Made by a program: the position numbers and the translations under genes. The notes under the pieces are model-generated. The model did not search any database. It had not been told where the DNA came from and worked only from the letters and a program-made list of their open reading frames with translations. A stretch of DNA of 10,714 bases from Candidatus Micrarchaeia archaeon (GTDB taxonomy: Archaea > Micrarchaeota > Micrarchaeia > Anstonellales > Bilamarchaeaceae). Location: positions 1 through 10,714 of the forward strand of contig JBAZLI010000027.1 of the NCBI GenBank assembly GCA_041650355.1. Reading direction: 5' to 3'. Numbering within the stretch: the first letter of the stretch is position 1; each line of letters starts with the position of its first letter. Below are positions 1 to 6,187 of this stretch, one piece after another.

Positions 1-234
1 ACCGCGTTATGCAGCGGCATAAGGAGCCTCATCCCGATAGTCGCATTCCTGATGATAGTTGCTGCGGGAGTGATTTACGCGGCAGGCCAGCTCCTCGGCG
101 CTGAAACCAGGGCAAGAGCCTCAGTGTGGGCGACAGCGATGCTCATCGGAGCTCTCATAGGCCTTCTCATCGTGGTAATAACCCCTACGATACTGGGCGC
201 GCTTTACGGTGGCGTCGGAGCATACAGCTGCTGA
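1..234 (+). CDS. Small two-helix membrane protein, 3' part only (possibly TrbC/VirB2-like)
   Basis: The reading frame is open from the first base of the window to TGA at 232–234, giving 77 residues. The gene probably begins upstream, although an internal ATG at 52 exists. Two hydrophobic helices are visible, roughly residues 11–29 and 44–67, separated by a short polar turn (GAETRARAS). The protein ends with Cys just before the stop. Two helices joined by a small charged loop in a short protein is the architecture of TrbC/VirB2-type pilin subunits, which often lie near archaeal pilus genes, but no diagnostic motif is visible. Its position just upstream of four pilin-like genes fits a role in a surface or secretion apparatus (inference). 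A T-rich run follows the stop. Confidence 0.5.
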   Translation, partial: TALCSGIRSLIPIVAFLMIVAAGVIYAAGQLLGAETRARASVWATAMLIGALIGLLIVVITPTILGALYGGVGAYSC

Positions 235-262
235 TTTTTTTCTTTTCTTCCTATTTTTTAAT
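234..262 (+). promoter_or_regulatory. T-rich termination tract and TATA-like box before the pilin-like operon
   Basis: A nearly pure pyrimidine stretch follows the stop at 234, as expected for archaeal intrinsic termination. Its end (TTTTTTAATT, about 253–262) lies 25–30 nt upstream of the ATG at 286. No Shine–Dalgarno sequence precedes that ATG. The spacing is what a TATA box driving a leaderless mRNA would show. This is a position-based inference. Confidence 0.4.
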
Positions 263-285
263 TCCTTCTTCTTATTCTATTCCCT

Positions 286-948
286 ATGCGAGGCTATCTC
301 TCGTTCCTGCTCGTTCTCGCAGCTTTGGCAATACTTATTCTCTTAGCCAATTCCTACACCAATTCCAAATCCGTGAACCTTTCAGGAGCGATAGCCTTGG
401 AGAGAATGGAGCAATTGAGTTTAGATGCAAAACGCTCAATGCTCGTTTCAGCGAAATACGGCGCAATGGCCGGCTTCCTGGGCTACATGGCTGAAATAGC
501 CTCAACAGGCGGGATTGCTGCGTTCGACCCTGCAGAGGCAAAGGAAAGAGTGAAGGACGGTGCCTACGCCTCCCTTCTAATGTTCAATCCGTCCTATGAT
601 GATTTTGAAACAAGTGCGTGGTGCGGCGAGCTGGGTGAGAGCGAAGTGGGAAAGATAGCTGAGGATTCTTTGCTCGAAGGTGCTCCGAAAATGTGCTTAA
701 ATTGCCAGCCAATCCAGTCTCCGCTTTGCAGGGATTACATAAATGTGAATGTTCTTGCAGACCCGCAGGCGAAAACCTTCTCGATAGCCGACCTATCTTT
801 AGGCTCGATGAACCTGGGGGGAAAGCCCAAGCTTTTCGGAATCACTTTCTATTCGCAAAAGCTCAACATCTCAAAGGTTTCCTACATCCCCACAAGCGAA
901 AAGATATTCGAAATTCCATATCAAGCGCCGCCCGAGCTGATGCAATGA
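286..948 (+). CDS. Membrane-anchored exported protein, possible large minor pilin
   Basis: This protein of 220 residues is not recognised as a named family. It begins with Arg-Gly followed by a strong hydrophobic helix (residues 4–21), and the rest is a soluble domain presumably outside the membrane. The N-terminus (RG-YLSFLL) resembles the class III-type N-termini of the next genes but lacks the acidic residue at mature position +5. Four cysteines lie in the middle (C113, C137, C140, C148; the central pair is CLNC), suitable for disulfides or metal binding. The TGA stop overlaps the next ATG (ATGA at 945–948), so translation is coupled. As the largest member of the set and the one lacking the +5 acidic residue, it recalls GspK-type minor pseudopilins; that is analogy only. 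No RBS is seen, so the mRNA is probably leaderless. Confidence 0.72.
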   Translation: MRGYLSFLLVLAALAILILLANSYTNSKSVNLSGAIALERMEQLSLDAKRSMLVSAKYGAMAGFLGYMAEIASTGGIAAFDPAEAKERVKDGAYASLLMFNPSYDDFETSAWCGELGESEVGKIAEDSLLEGAPKMCLNCQPIQSPLCRDYINVNVLADPQAKTFSIADLSLGSMNLGGKPKLFGITFYSQKLNISKVSYIPTSEKIFEIPYQAPPELMQ

Positions 949-1268
949 AAGCCCAAATCTCCGTTGAATTGTTATTCAATTTCCTCTTCATGCTCATACT
1001 AGTCTCAGCAATTTTGGCGGCGTTCTCAACGCTTTCCTCAGAGGCGAAAGCGCACGGCGCAAGAGTGCTGGAAAAGGCGAAAATAGAGGGATTCGCAAGA
1101 ACCCTGGACAAGAGCGAAATTATCCATCAGGACAGGTTCGCGATAAGCGGGAACTATTCAATCGGGGACATAAGCGCAGAGGGTGCGTTAGTGGGCGAAA
1201 GCGAAGGAGGAAAGGTTTTCGGATACACGATTTACGGAATTGGTGGAAGCGATGGCGAACCGGTGTAA
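945..1268 (+). CDS. Class III signal peptide protein (type IV pilin-like)
   Basis: This 107-residue protein starts at the ATG at 945, which overlaps the previous stop. The frame is open further upstream to 693, but that extension is rejected because it overlaps a real gene and because the N-terminus at 945 is diagnostic. MKA/QISVE followed by about 20 hydrophobic residues is the archaeal class III prepilin signal: Lys and a small residue before the cut, Gln at +1, Ser at +3 and Glu at +5. An EppA/FlaK-type prepilin peptidase would be expected to cut after Ala3, leaving the helix as the assembly core of a pilus. The remaining ~80 residues form a small globular domain rich in Gly and charged residues, with no cysteines. 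Its 3' end overlaps the start of the next gene. Confidence 0.82.
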   Translation: MKAQISVELLFNFLFMLILVSAILAAFSTLSSEAKAHGARVLEKAKIEGFARTLDKSEIIHQDRFAISGNYSIGDISAEGALVGESEGGKVFGYTIYGIGGSDGEPV

Positions 1269-1656
1269 AGCATTCCTTTCGTTCGATTTCCTTTTTTCCC
1301 TAATTCCCATTCTGCTCATAGTTTCCTATACGCTCTACTACGCGTCCTTCCTCCAGTCCAGGGCCGAAGAGAATTTAGAGCATCAAGCCCTTTTCAACAA
1401 GCTGGTTTCAGCGAGCGATTACGTAGTAAAAATAGGGGCGGCGAAAACAGAAGGGAATTTTTTCCCTGAAAAGAAGGTTTACCCGAACCTCATCCCTTCT
1501 GAAGATTTCTCCAAATTGCAGGGGGATTTGGAAAAAAGGCTCCATTTCAATTCTTTATACGTCAGTTTCGAGGAGGGAAAAGGAACATGCATCTACAGAT
1601 TAGTCGTTTACGAACCCACGAATGAGATAAGAAAGCTCTATTTCTGCGGTGAATGA
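1252..1656 (+). CDS. Pilin-like membrane-anchored protein
   Basis: This 134-residue protein starts at ATG 1252, overlapping the previous gene by 17 nt; a TTG in the same frame at 1240 would add four residues. The N-terminus is K6-A7 followed by F-L-S-F-D and a hydrophobic helix to about residue 29. Aligned on the helix, this matches the KA/QISVE signal of the upstream gene, with Ser at +3 and Asp in place of Glu at +5, so it is a degenerate prepilin-type signal. The rest is soluble, with a charged coiled stretch after the helix (SRAEENLEHQ) and two C-terminal cysteines (in GTCIY and YFCGE). A pseudopilin or minor pilin is the best reading. The stop at 1654–1656 abuts the next ATG with no gap. 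Confidence 0.75.
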   Translation: MANRCKAFLSFDFLFSLIPILLIVSYTLYYASFLQSRAEENLEHQALFNKLVSASDYVVKIGAAKTEGNFFPEKKVYPNLIPSEDFSKLQGDLEKRLHFNSLYVSFEEGKGTCIYRLVVYEPTNEIRKLYFCGE

Positions 1657-2052
1657 ATGCAAACGCTCGAAGCCATCCTCTCTTTGCTCGTCCTCGTTTC
1701 CTTATCCATCTTCCTTTTCATACCCGCAGAAGCGAAACTAGACAATTCAGTATACCTCTATTCGCTCCAGGGCGACGTGGAAAACGTGATGCACCTGAAA
1801 GACGGTTTGGAGAACATAAGCGAAGGAAATGAAATCGCGATGAAAATTTACGAAGAAACCGGACTGTGTATGGAGTTCAGCGAGACCGACATCACTTCAT
1901 ACCCAGTAGCAAAAGGCAGGTACGCCCAGGTTTCGGTCCCGCAGCTGAAGGAGCTTGGTTTGGAAGCGAACGGAAGCGAAGTGGACGCAGGGGCGCTCAA
2001 CCTCACCGGTTTCAAGCCGAATTCGTTTTCCTTCGGTTTGTGCAATAATTAA
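1657..2052 (+). CDS. Small pilin-like membrane-anchored protein
   Basis: This 131-residue protein has an ATG that directly follows the preceding TGA, so the start cannot lie further upstream in this frame. It opens MQTLEAILS and runs into a hydrophobic helix (residues 6–22). Glu lies at position 5 counted from Met, as in a mature pilin with no leader peptide. The C-terminal ~105 residues are soluble and acidic and contain two cysteines (in GLCME and at the C-terminal GLCNN), which could form one disulfide. Not recognised beyond the pilin-like N-terminus. It is the last gene of the four-gene operon; the AT-rich sequence over its stop codon appears to be the promoter of the next gene. Confidence 0.72.
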   Translation: MQTLEAILSLLVLVSLSIFLFIPAEAKLDNSVYLYSLQGDVENVMHLKDGLENISEGNEIAMKIYEETGLCMEFSETDITSYPVAKGRYAQVSVPQLKELGLEANGSEVDAGALNLTGFKPNSFSFGLCNN

Positions 2053-2056
2053 AAAC
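2043..2056 (+). promoter_or_regulatory. TATA-like box for the membrane AAA gene
   Basis: AATAATTAAAAAC spans the stop of the preceding gene and lies about 28 nt upstream of the ATG at 2079. There is no Shine–Dalgarno match before that start. The geometry suggests a leaderless transcript beginning at or next to the start codon. Confidence 0.4.
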
Positions 2057-2078
2057 CTCGGCTCATAATCCCGTGCAT

Positions 2079-4760
2079 ATGCAATATGCGCAAAAGAGCA
2101 TATCGGGCCAGAAAGTGAAGGCCTACGCCAAAATCCTCCAGGCAGACGAGAGCTTCTGGCACGGATTCCTGGTGTTCATAGGCGCGCTCGCGGTGCTTTC
2201 CGCGATTCCGTTTTATCCCATCATACTGGTTCCAGCTTTAGCGTTGGTATGCGGCGCAGTTGCATACAGATACCCTGCGCTGGGAACAATCCTGAGCGTG
2301 CTTCTTGCACTCCCATCCTTTGCATACCAATCCCCTGAATTCGGCTTCCTTTTCCTTCTGGTAGTAGCAATCACTTTGTTCGAGGCGTTCGAGCACTGGG
2401 CGATAATTTCCGGCTTGGAAGCGTTGGTGTTCCTCCCGTTCATGCCATTTCCGCTTTCCCTTCTGGGGGGTTTCGTAATCCTGGGGCTCATAATAATGGC
2501 GTGCAATTTCGGCTCCTCGAAAACACTCCTGGTTTCCATTCCAGCGGTATTTCTCATACTTTTCCTCTCTTCAATATGGGTTCAGCAGAATTCTGCGCAC
2601 ATGCCCCTGAACCTGGACGCGTACCAGCCGGCTCTGGAAACGCTCCAGAAGAACAGGCCGGCAGTGGATATACTTTCAATTCCAAGTGAAACAATAGGCG
2701 CGTTCTCCTCCATGGCCACCCTCTCGTTCCTGGGCACGTTCAACGAAACGCTGGGCAAAGCAACCGCAAACACCATAACCCTGCTGTTAGCTGACAGCGG
2801 TTTGATTCAATTGGTATTCTGGTCGTTCGTGCTCTACGCCGCGAGCTTCCTCTCTGGAAGGATAAGGGGGAAGCACGCCCAGCTCATATCCAGCTCGGTC
2901 CTCCTCTTGATACCTCTAGAGTATTATTTCCTTTCGCAGTTTTTTAACTACCAGTTCCAGTACGAAACCGTGTTCTACATCATCGCTTCTATTGCAATCA
3001 TAGGAGTGCTCGAGGCCAAGAACATGAAATTCAGCCAGGAAGGCTCGATAATGAAAAAGGAGAAGCTCAAGAGCTTCGGGAAATTCGGCGTGAAGGATTT
3101 GAGTCTGGAAGGGGGCGAGAAATTCGACGACGTGGGAGGATACGAGGACGTGAAGGAGGAAATAAGGGACGCGGTGATGCTCCCGCTGGAGAAGAAGGAT
3201 TTGGCGTACACGTACGGGCTCACTCCGCCCAAGGGAATCCTGCTCTTCGGACCTCCGGGAACCGGAAAGACGATGATAGTGCGCGCTCTCGCGAACGAGA
3301 TAAGCTTCAGGCTTTATTACGTGAACACCTCCGAACTGCTCAGCAAATGGTATGGTGAATCCGAAAAAAATATTGCGGAGCTTTTCGCCGACGCGAGGAG
3401 GAACGCGCCCTGCATAATAATGTTTGATGAAATTGACTCAATAGGGAAGAGCCGCTCCGGATACAATGACGATGTGACCCCGAGGGTGCTCAGCGTGCTT
3501 CTGCAGGAGATAGACGGGGCGGTGAGCAGCGGGAAGCCAGTGATGATAATCGGAACAACGAACATACCCAACGAACTGGATGCAGCGCTCCTGAGGCCCG
3601 GGAGATTCGACAAGATAATCTACATGCCCCTTCCGGACAAGGAGGCAAGAAAGCAGATATTCAAGGTGTACGCGAAAAAATACCCGTCCGAGGAAATAGA
3701 CTTCGAGAAGCTCGCGAAGAAGACCGAGCGATTCTCAGGCGCAGACATAAAGAACATCGTGGACGAAGCCGTGAAGATAATCGCGAAGGAGGCGGGAAAG
3801 AAGGACATGGTGGTTCCCCTCACTGCCGGAGTGCTGTTGGACGTGGTTGGAAGAACCAAGCCTTCGGTAAGTTTGGCCCACCTTGAGGATTACGAGCGGT
3901 TCAGAATGGACTTCGAACGGAGAATGGGCGGGAAAGGCGAAAAAGCCCAGGAGGAGAGCGAGCCAGCCGTAAAGTGGCAGGATGTCGCTGGATTAGAGGA
4001 CGTGAAAAGAACGCTTTTGGAAACCATACAGATTCCGCTCATGCACGAGGAGCTGATGAAGCAGTATAAAGTAAAGCCCAGCAAGGGAATCCTGCTTTTC
4101 GGGCCGCCTGGATGCGGCAAAACGCTCATAGTGCGCGCGGCTTCAGGCGAGCTCAAGGCAGCGTTCATTACAGTGAGCGGCGCGGAACTGGTGAAAAGAG
4201 GATTCACGCAGTCAGTTTCAGTTCTGAAGGAGGCGTTCATGCGCGCAAAGGAGAACACCCCAGCAATACTGTTCATAGACGAGATAGAAACGATAGCCCC
4301 TTCCCGCGCTCGCGGAGGAGGCGACATAGTGGGCCAGCTGCTCACGGAAATGGACGGGATGAAGGAGCTGAAAGGGGTTGTGGTGATAGGCGCGACGAAC
4401 AAGCCCGACATCCTTGACCCGGCAATCCTGAGGCCCGGAAGGTTCGACAAGATATTCTACATCCCGCCCCCTGATTTGGAAGGGCGGAAGCAGGTGTTCC
4501 AGATAAACCTAGGGGATTTCAGCAAAGGGGTGGATTTGGAGAGGCTTGCGCAGGAAACCGAGGGATTTTCCGGAGCCGACATATCCTCCCTGGTGCAGAG
4601 CGCGAAGATGGAAGCGTTGAGGGAAAAGATAAAGGGCGGAGCCCCGAGGATAACCACAGCGCAGCTGCTCAAGATACTGGAGGGGCGCAGGCCTTCGATA
4701 ACCGATTCGATGCTTGATGAATACCAGAAGTTCGTGAGCGAATACGGGGAAAGGCGCTAA
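2079..4760 (+). CDS. Multipass membrane protein fused to two Cdc48/VCP-like AAA+ ATPase modules
   Basis: This protein has 893 residues from ATG 2079; GTG 2073 would add two. Residues about 27–315 hold some eight hydrophobic segments in place of the double-psi-barrel N domain of Cdc48/VAT. Module D1 (about 345–615) has Walker A GPPGTGKT at 391–398, Walker B IIMFDEID at 446–453, sensor TTN and arginine fingers in LLRPGRFD (R506, R509), plus a canonical aromatic pore loop (KWYGES). Module D2 (about 632–893) has Walker A GPPGCGKT at 675–682, Walker B ILFIDEIE at 730–737, ATN and LRPGR (R785, R788), but its pore loop reads VKRGFTQS. Both modules end alike (PSV/PSI, then D/E-Y and a basic tail), so they arose by tandem duplication. 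No HExxH or other protease site is present, so it is not an FtsH. It should be a membrane-bound ATP-driven unfoldase or remodelling machine; the substrate is unknown. Confidence 0.93.
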   Translation: MQYAQKSISGQKVKAYAKILQADESFWHGFLVFIGALAVLSAIPFYPIILVPALALVCGAVAYRYPALGTILSVLLALPSFAYQSPEFGFLFLLVVAITLFEAFEHWAIISGLEALVFLPFMPFPLSLLGGFVILGLIIMACNFGSSKTLLVSIPAVFLILFLSSIWVQQNSAHMPLNLDAYQPALETLQKNRPAVDILSIPSETIGAFSSMATLSFLGTFNETLGKATANTITLLLADSGLIQLVFWSFVLYAASFLSGRIRGKHAQLISSSVLLLIPLEYYFLSQFFNYQFQYETVFYIIASIAIIGVLEAKNMKFSQEGSIMKKEKLKSFGKFGVKDLSLEGGEKFDDVGGYEDVKEEIRDAVMLPLEKKDLAYTYGLTPPKGILLFGPPGTGKTMIVRALANEISFRLYYVNTSELLSKWYGESEKNIAELFADARRNAPCIIMFDEIDSIGKSRSGYNDDVTPRVLSVLLQEIDGAVSSGKPVMIIGTTNIPNELDAALLRPGRFDKIIYMPLPDKEARKQIFKVYAKKYPSEEIDFEKLAKKTERFSGADIKNIVDEAVKIIAKEAGKKDMVVPLTAGVLLDVVGRTKPSVSLAHLEDYERFRMDFERRMGGKGEKAQEESEPAVKWQDVAGLEDVKRTLLETIQIPLMHEELMKQYKVKPSKGILLFGPPGCGKTLIVRAASGELKAAFITVSGAELVKRGFTQSVSVLKEAFMRAKENTPAILFIDEIETIAPSRARGGGDIVGQLLTEMDGMKELKGVVVIGATNKPDILDPAILRPGRFDKIFYIPPPDLEGRKQVFQINLGDFSKGVDLERLAQETEGFSGADISSLVQSAKMEALREKIKGGAPRITTAQLLKILEGRRPSITDSMLDEYQKFVSEYGERR

Positions 4761-4761
4761 C

Positions 4762-4769
4762 TTTATAAA
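4762..4769 (+). promoter_or_regulatory. TATA box of the rpl7ae cluster
   Basis: TTTATAAA is a consensus archaeal TATA box lying immediately after the stop of the AAA gene. Transcription would be expected to start about 25 nt further on, near 4790–4796, giving an mRNA leader of about 90 nt before rpl7ae. Confidence 0.6.
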
Positions 4770-4796
4770 CTGTTCCGGAGATTAAACTAACGTTAT

Positions 4797-4837
4797 TTTC
4801 GGCTAATTTTTGCGGTTTTAGAAACTGTAAGCCGAAA
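4797..4837 (+). promoter_or_regulatory. Bulged hairpin at the predicted 5' end of the rpl7ae mRNA
   Basis: TTTCGGCT (4797–4804) pairs perfectly with AGCCGAAA (4830–4837). Directly inside on the 3' side, 4822–4829 pairs with 4811–4818 (eight pairs including two G·U), closing a TAG loop. The six bases 4805–4810 (AATTTT) are left as a one-sided bulge. The result is a 16-bp hairpin with one asymmetric bulge at the predicted transcript start. The pairing is read directly from the sequence; a regulatory role for it is inferred. Confidence 0.5.
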
Positions 4838-4847
4838 CGCTATACCA

Positions 4848-4880
4848 ATGAAGACCTATGAAATGAAAATCGAGGTGTAA
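4848..4880 (+). CDS. Possible 10-codon upstream ORF before rpl7ae
   Basis: ATG at 4848 opens a frame encoding MKTYEMKIEV and ending in TAA at 4878–4880, two bases before the rpl7ae ATG. The ribosome binding site of rpl7ae (GAGGTG, 4872–4877) is contained in its last codons, so its translation would affect initiation at rpl7ae. No Shine–Dalgarno sequence precedes it. It may be a leader peptide, or a chance frame in an AT-rich leader. Confidence 0.25.
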   Translation: MKTYEMKIEV

Positions 4881-4882
4881 GA

Positions 4883-5242
4883 ATGGCAGGCTATGTGAAG
4901 AATCCGACGCCGGACGAAGTGAAGGGCAAAATCGCCGAAGCTTTGTCCATGGTCAAGGATACCGGAAAAATAAGGAAGGGAGTGAACGAGGTAACCAAGG
5001 CGATAGAGAAGAAGACCGCCATGCTCGTTATCGTAGCAGAGGACGTGCAGCCCCCGGAAGTGGTGATGCACATCCCGATTCTCTGCGAGGAGAAAGGCAT
5101 ACCATGCGCTTACGTAAACACCAAGAAGGAATTAGGGACGGCGGCAGGGCTCATAGTTCCCACTTCCTCGGTCGCGATTGAGAACGCGGGCGGAGCCAAG
5201 GAGCTCGTGAACGACATAATAAAGCGGCTCCCCAAGAAATAG
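4883..5242 (+). CDS. rpl7ae: Ribosomal protein L7Ae (eL8), kink-turn RNA-binding protein
   Basis: This 119-residue protein has the usual length for archaeal L7Ae. The family signature is complete: the RNA-contacting KGVNEVTKAIE segment (about 32–42), the AEDVQPPEVVMHIP core (about 52–66) and the LCEEKGIPCAYV segment (68–79). In archaea this protein is a component of the large ribosomal subunit, box C/D and H/ACA guide RNPs and RNase P, binding kink-turns in each. Start support: GAGGTG at 4872–4877 lies five bases before the ATG. It is the first gene of a cluster with rps28e eight bases downstream. L7Ae is known to repress its own mRNA through a 5'-leader kink-turn in some archaea; here the leader is structured but shows no clear kink-turn. 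Confidence 0.97.
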   Translation: MAGYVKNPTPDEVKGKIAEALSMVKDTGKIRKGVNEVTKAIEKKTAMLVIVAEDVQPPEVVMHIPILCEEKGIPCAYVNTKKELGTAAGLIVPTSSVAIENAGGAKELVNDIIKRLPKK

Positions 5243-5250
5243 GTGTGTGA

Positions 5251-5457
5251 ATGGCAGAAGGTTTTCCAGCCGAAATAGTAGAGGTAAAAGCCAAGACCGG
5301 CGTTTACGGGGAGATTTACCAGGTGCTCTGCAAGGTGCTCGCAGGCCCGGACACCGGGCGCGTCATCATCAGGAACATCAAAGGGCCGGTGAAGAAAGGC
5401 ATGGTAATCATGCTTCTTGAAACCGAAAGGGAGGCCAAGGAGATAAGGCCAAGGTGA
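5251..5457 (+). CDS. rps28e: Ribosomal protein S28e (eS28)
   Basis: This 68-residue protein has the typical length of eS28. The small OB-fold protein is recognised by its GxYGEIYQVLCKVL strand, the RVIIRNIKGPVKKG segment and the C-terminal LLETEREAKEIR motif that is nearly invariant in the family. It is part of the small subunit near the mRNA exit region. It begins eight bases after rpl7ae; the short GGTGTG overlapping the rpl7ae stop codon serves as a weak ribosome binding site. Its stop codon overlaps the likely ribosome binding site of rpl24e, so the three ribosomal genes are translationally linked. Confidence 0.96.
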   Translation: MAEGFPAEIVEVKAKTGVYGEIYQVLCKVLAGPDTGRVIIRNIKGPVKKGMVIMLLETEREAKEIRPR

Positions 5458-5462
5458 TTCGG

Positions 5463-5648
5463 ATGCCTAACTGTTATTTCTGCGGCGACGCGCTCAAGAG
5501 GGGCTCAGGAGTGATGTACTCCAAGAAGGACGGCACGGTCCACTATTTCTGCTCGAGCAAATGCACAAAAAATTCCCTAAAGCTCAAGAGGGAAGGGCGG
5601 AGGGTGAAGTGGACCAAGAACGCGCGCGAGTTCAAGGCCAGGCAGTGA
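5463..5648 (+). CDS. rpl24e: Ribosomal protein L24e (eL24), zinc-binding
   Basis: This 61-residue protein starts at ATG 5463. A GTG at 5454 in frame would add three residues, but the family starts M-P-x-C and AGGTGAT sits just upstream of 5463, so the ATG is preferred. The zinc finger is complete: C4-x2-C7 near the N-terminus and C-x3-C in FCSSKC about 25 residues on. The basic tail (KLKREGRRVKWTKNAREF) contacts rRNA in the large subunit. It follows rps28e within a few bases and precedes ndk, the usual archaeal order. A pyrimidine-rich stretch (about 5649–5676) after the stop could terminate part of the transcripts. Confidence 0.95.
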   Translation: MPNCYFCGDALKRGSGVMYSKKDGTVHYFCSSKCTKNSLKLKREGRRVKWTKNAREFKARQ

Positions 5649-5697
5649 CTTTTCCTTTTTCCAGCTTCCATTTTCATATTCCAGTTGAGGTGTTTGT

Positions 5698-6159
5698 ATG
5701 GACAGGACTCTCGTTCTTTTGAAACCGGACGCAATCCAGCGCGGCCTCATGGGCGAAATAATCGCGAGATTCGAGGCCAGGGGATTGAAATTAGTGGGGC
5801 TCAAGATGCTTAGGATGGGCAGGGAGCTCGCGAAGGAGCACTACTCCCATCTCGTAAGCAAGCCGTTCTACCCTGATTTGGAGAAATTCATGACGCACCA
5901 CCCGATAGTGGCTATGGTGCTCGAGGGGAAGGAGTGCGTCCAGGTCGTGAGGGACATGATGGGCCCCACGAATTCCAGGAAAGCGCTTCCCGGAACCATA
6001 CGGGGGGATTTCAGCATGAGCACATCCAGGAACATAATCCACGGAAGCGACTCGCCAGAGACCGCGGAGAAGGAGGTGAAGCGCTTCTTCAAGCCCGAAG
6101 AGCTCCACGAATACAAGTTCTCAAGCTCTGATTACGCGTACGCTCCTGACGAGCAGTGA
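5698..6159 (+). CDS. ndk: Nucleoside-diphosphate kinase
   Basis: This 153-residue protein has the normal length for NDK. It transfers the gamma phosphate of ATP to (d)NDPs through a phosphohistidine and supplies (d)NTPs in the cytoplasm. Visible motifs are the N-terminal TLVLLKPDAIQRGLMGEI, then MGPTNSRKALPGTIRGDF, and the catalytic NIIHGSDS with His115. The start is supported by GAGGTG at 5687–5692, five bases before the ATG, the same arrangement as in rpl7ae. It follows the L7Ae–S28e–L24e genes as in many archaea. In many of those genomes infB comes next; here the next gene is a dUTPase, which makes a small nucleotide-metabolism pair. Confidence 0.97.
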   Translation: MDRTLVLLKPDAIQRGLMGEIIARFEARGLKLVGLKMLRMGRELAKEHYSHLVSKPFYPDLEKFMTHHPIVAMVLEGKECVQVVRDMMGPTNSRKALPGTIRGDFSMSTSRNIIHGSDSPETAEKEVKRFFKPEELHEYKFSSSDYAYAPDEQ

Positions 6160-6187
6160 ATTGACGCTATTGATAATCTGTGATGCA

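Noticed and set aside
693..944. N-terminal extension of the class III signal protein to 693
   Set aside because: It would lie wholly inside the preceding gene in another frame and would bury the prepilin signal that starts at 945.
3890..4450. A 186-residue minus-strand frame opposite the second AAA module
   Set aside because: It is the antisense shadow of a strongly conserved ATPase sequence; a similar shadow lies opposite the first module.
4797..4882. Canonical kink-turn or box C/D motif in the rpl7ae leader
   Set aside because: No tandem G·A pairs next to a three-base bulge and no convincing box D (CUGA) could be found; AUGAAGA is only a partial box C match.
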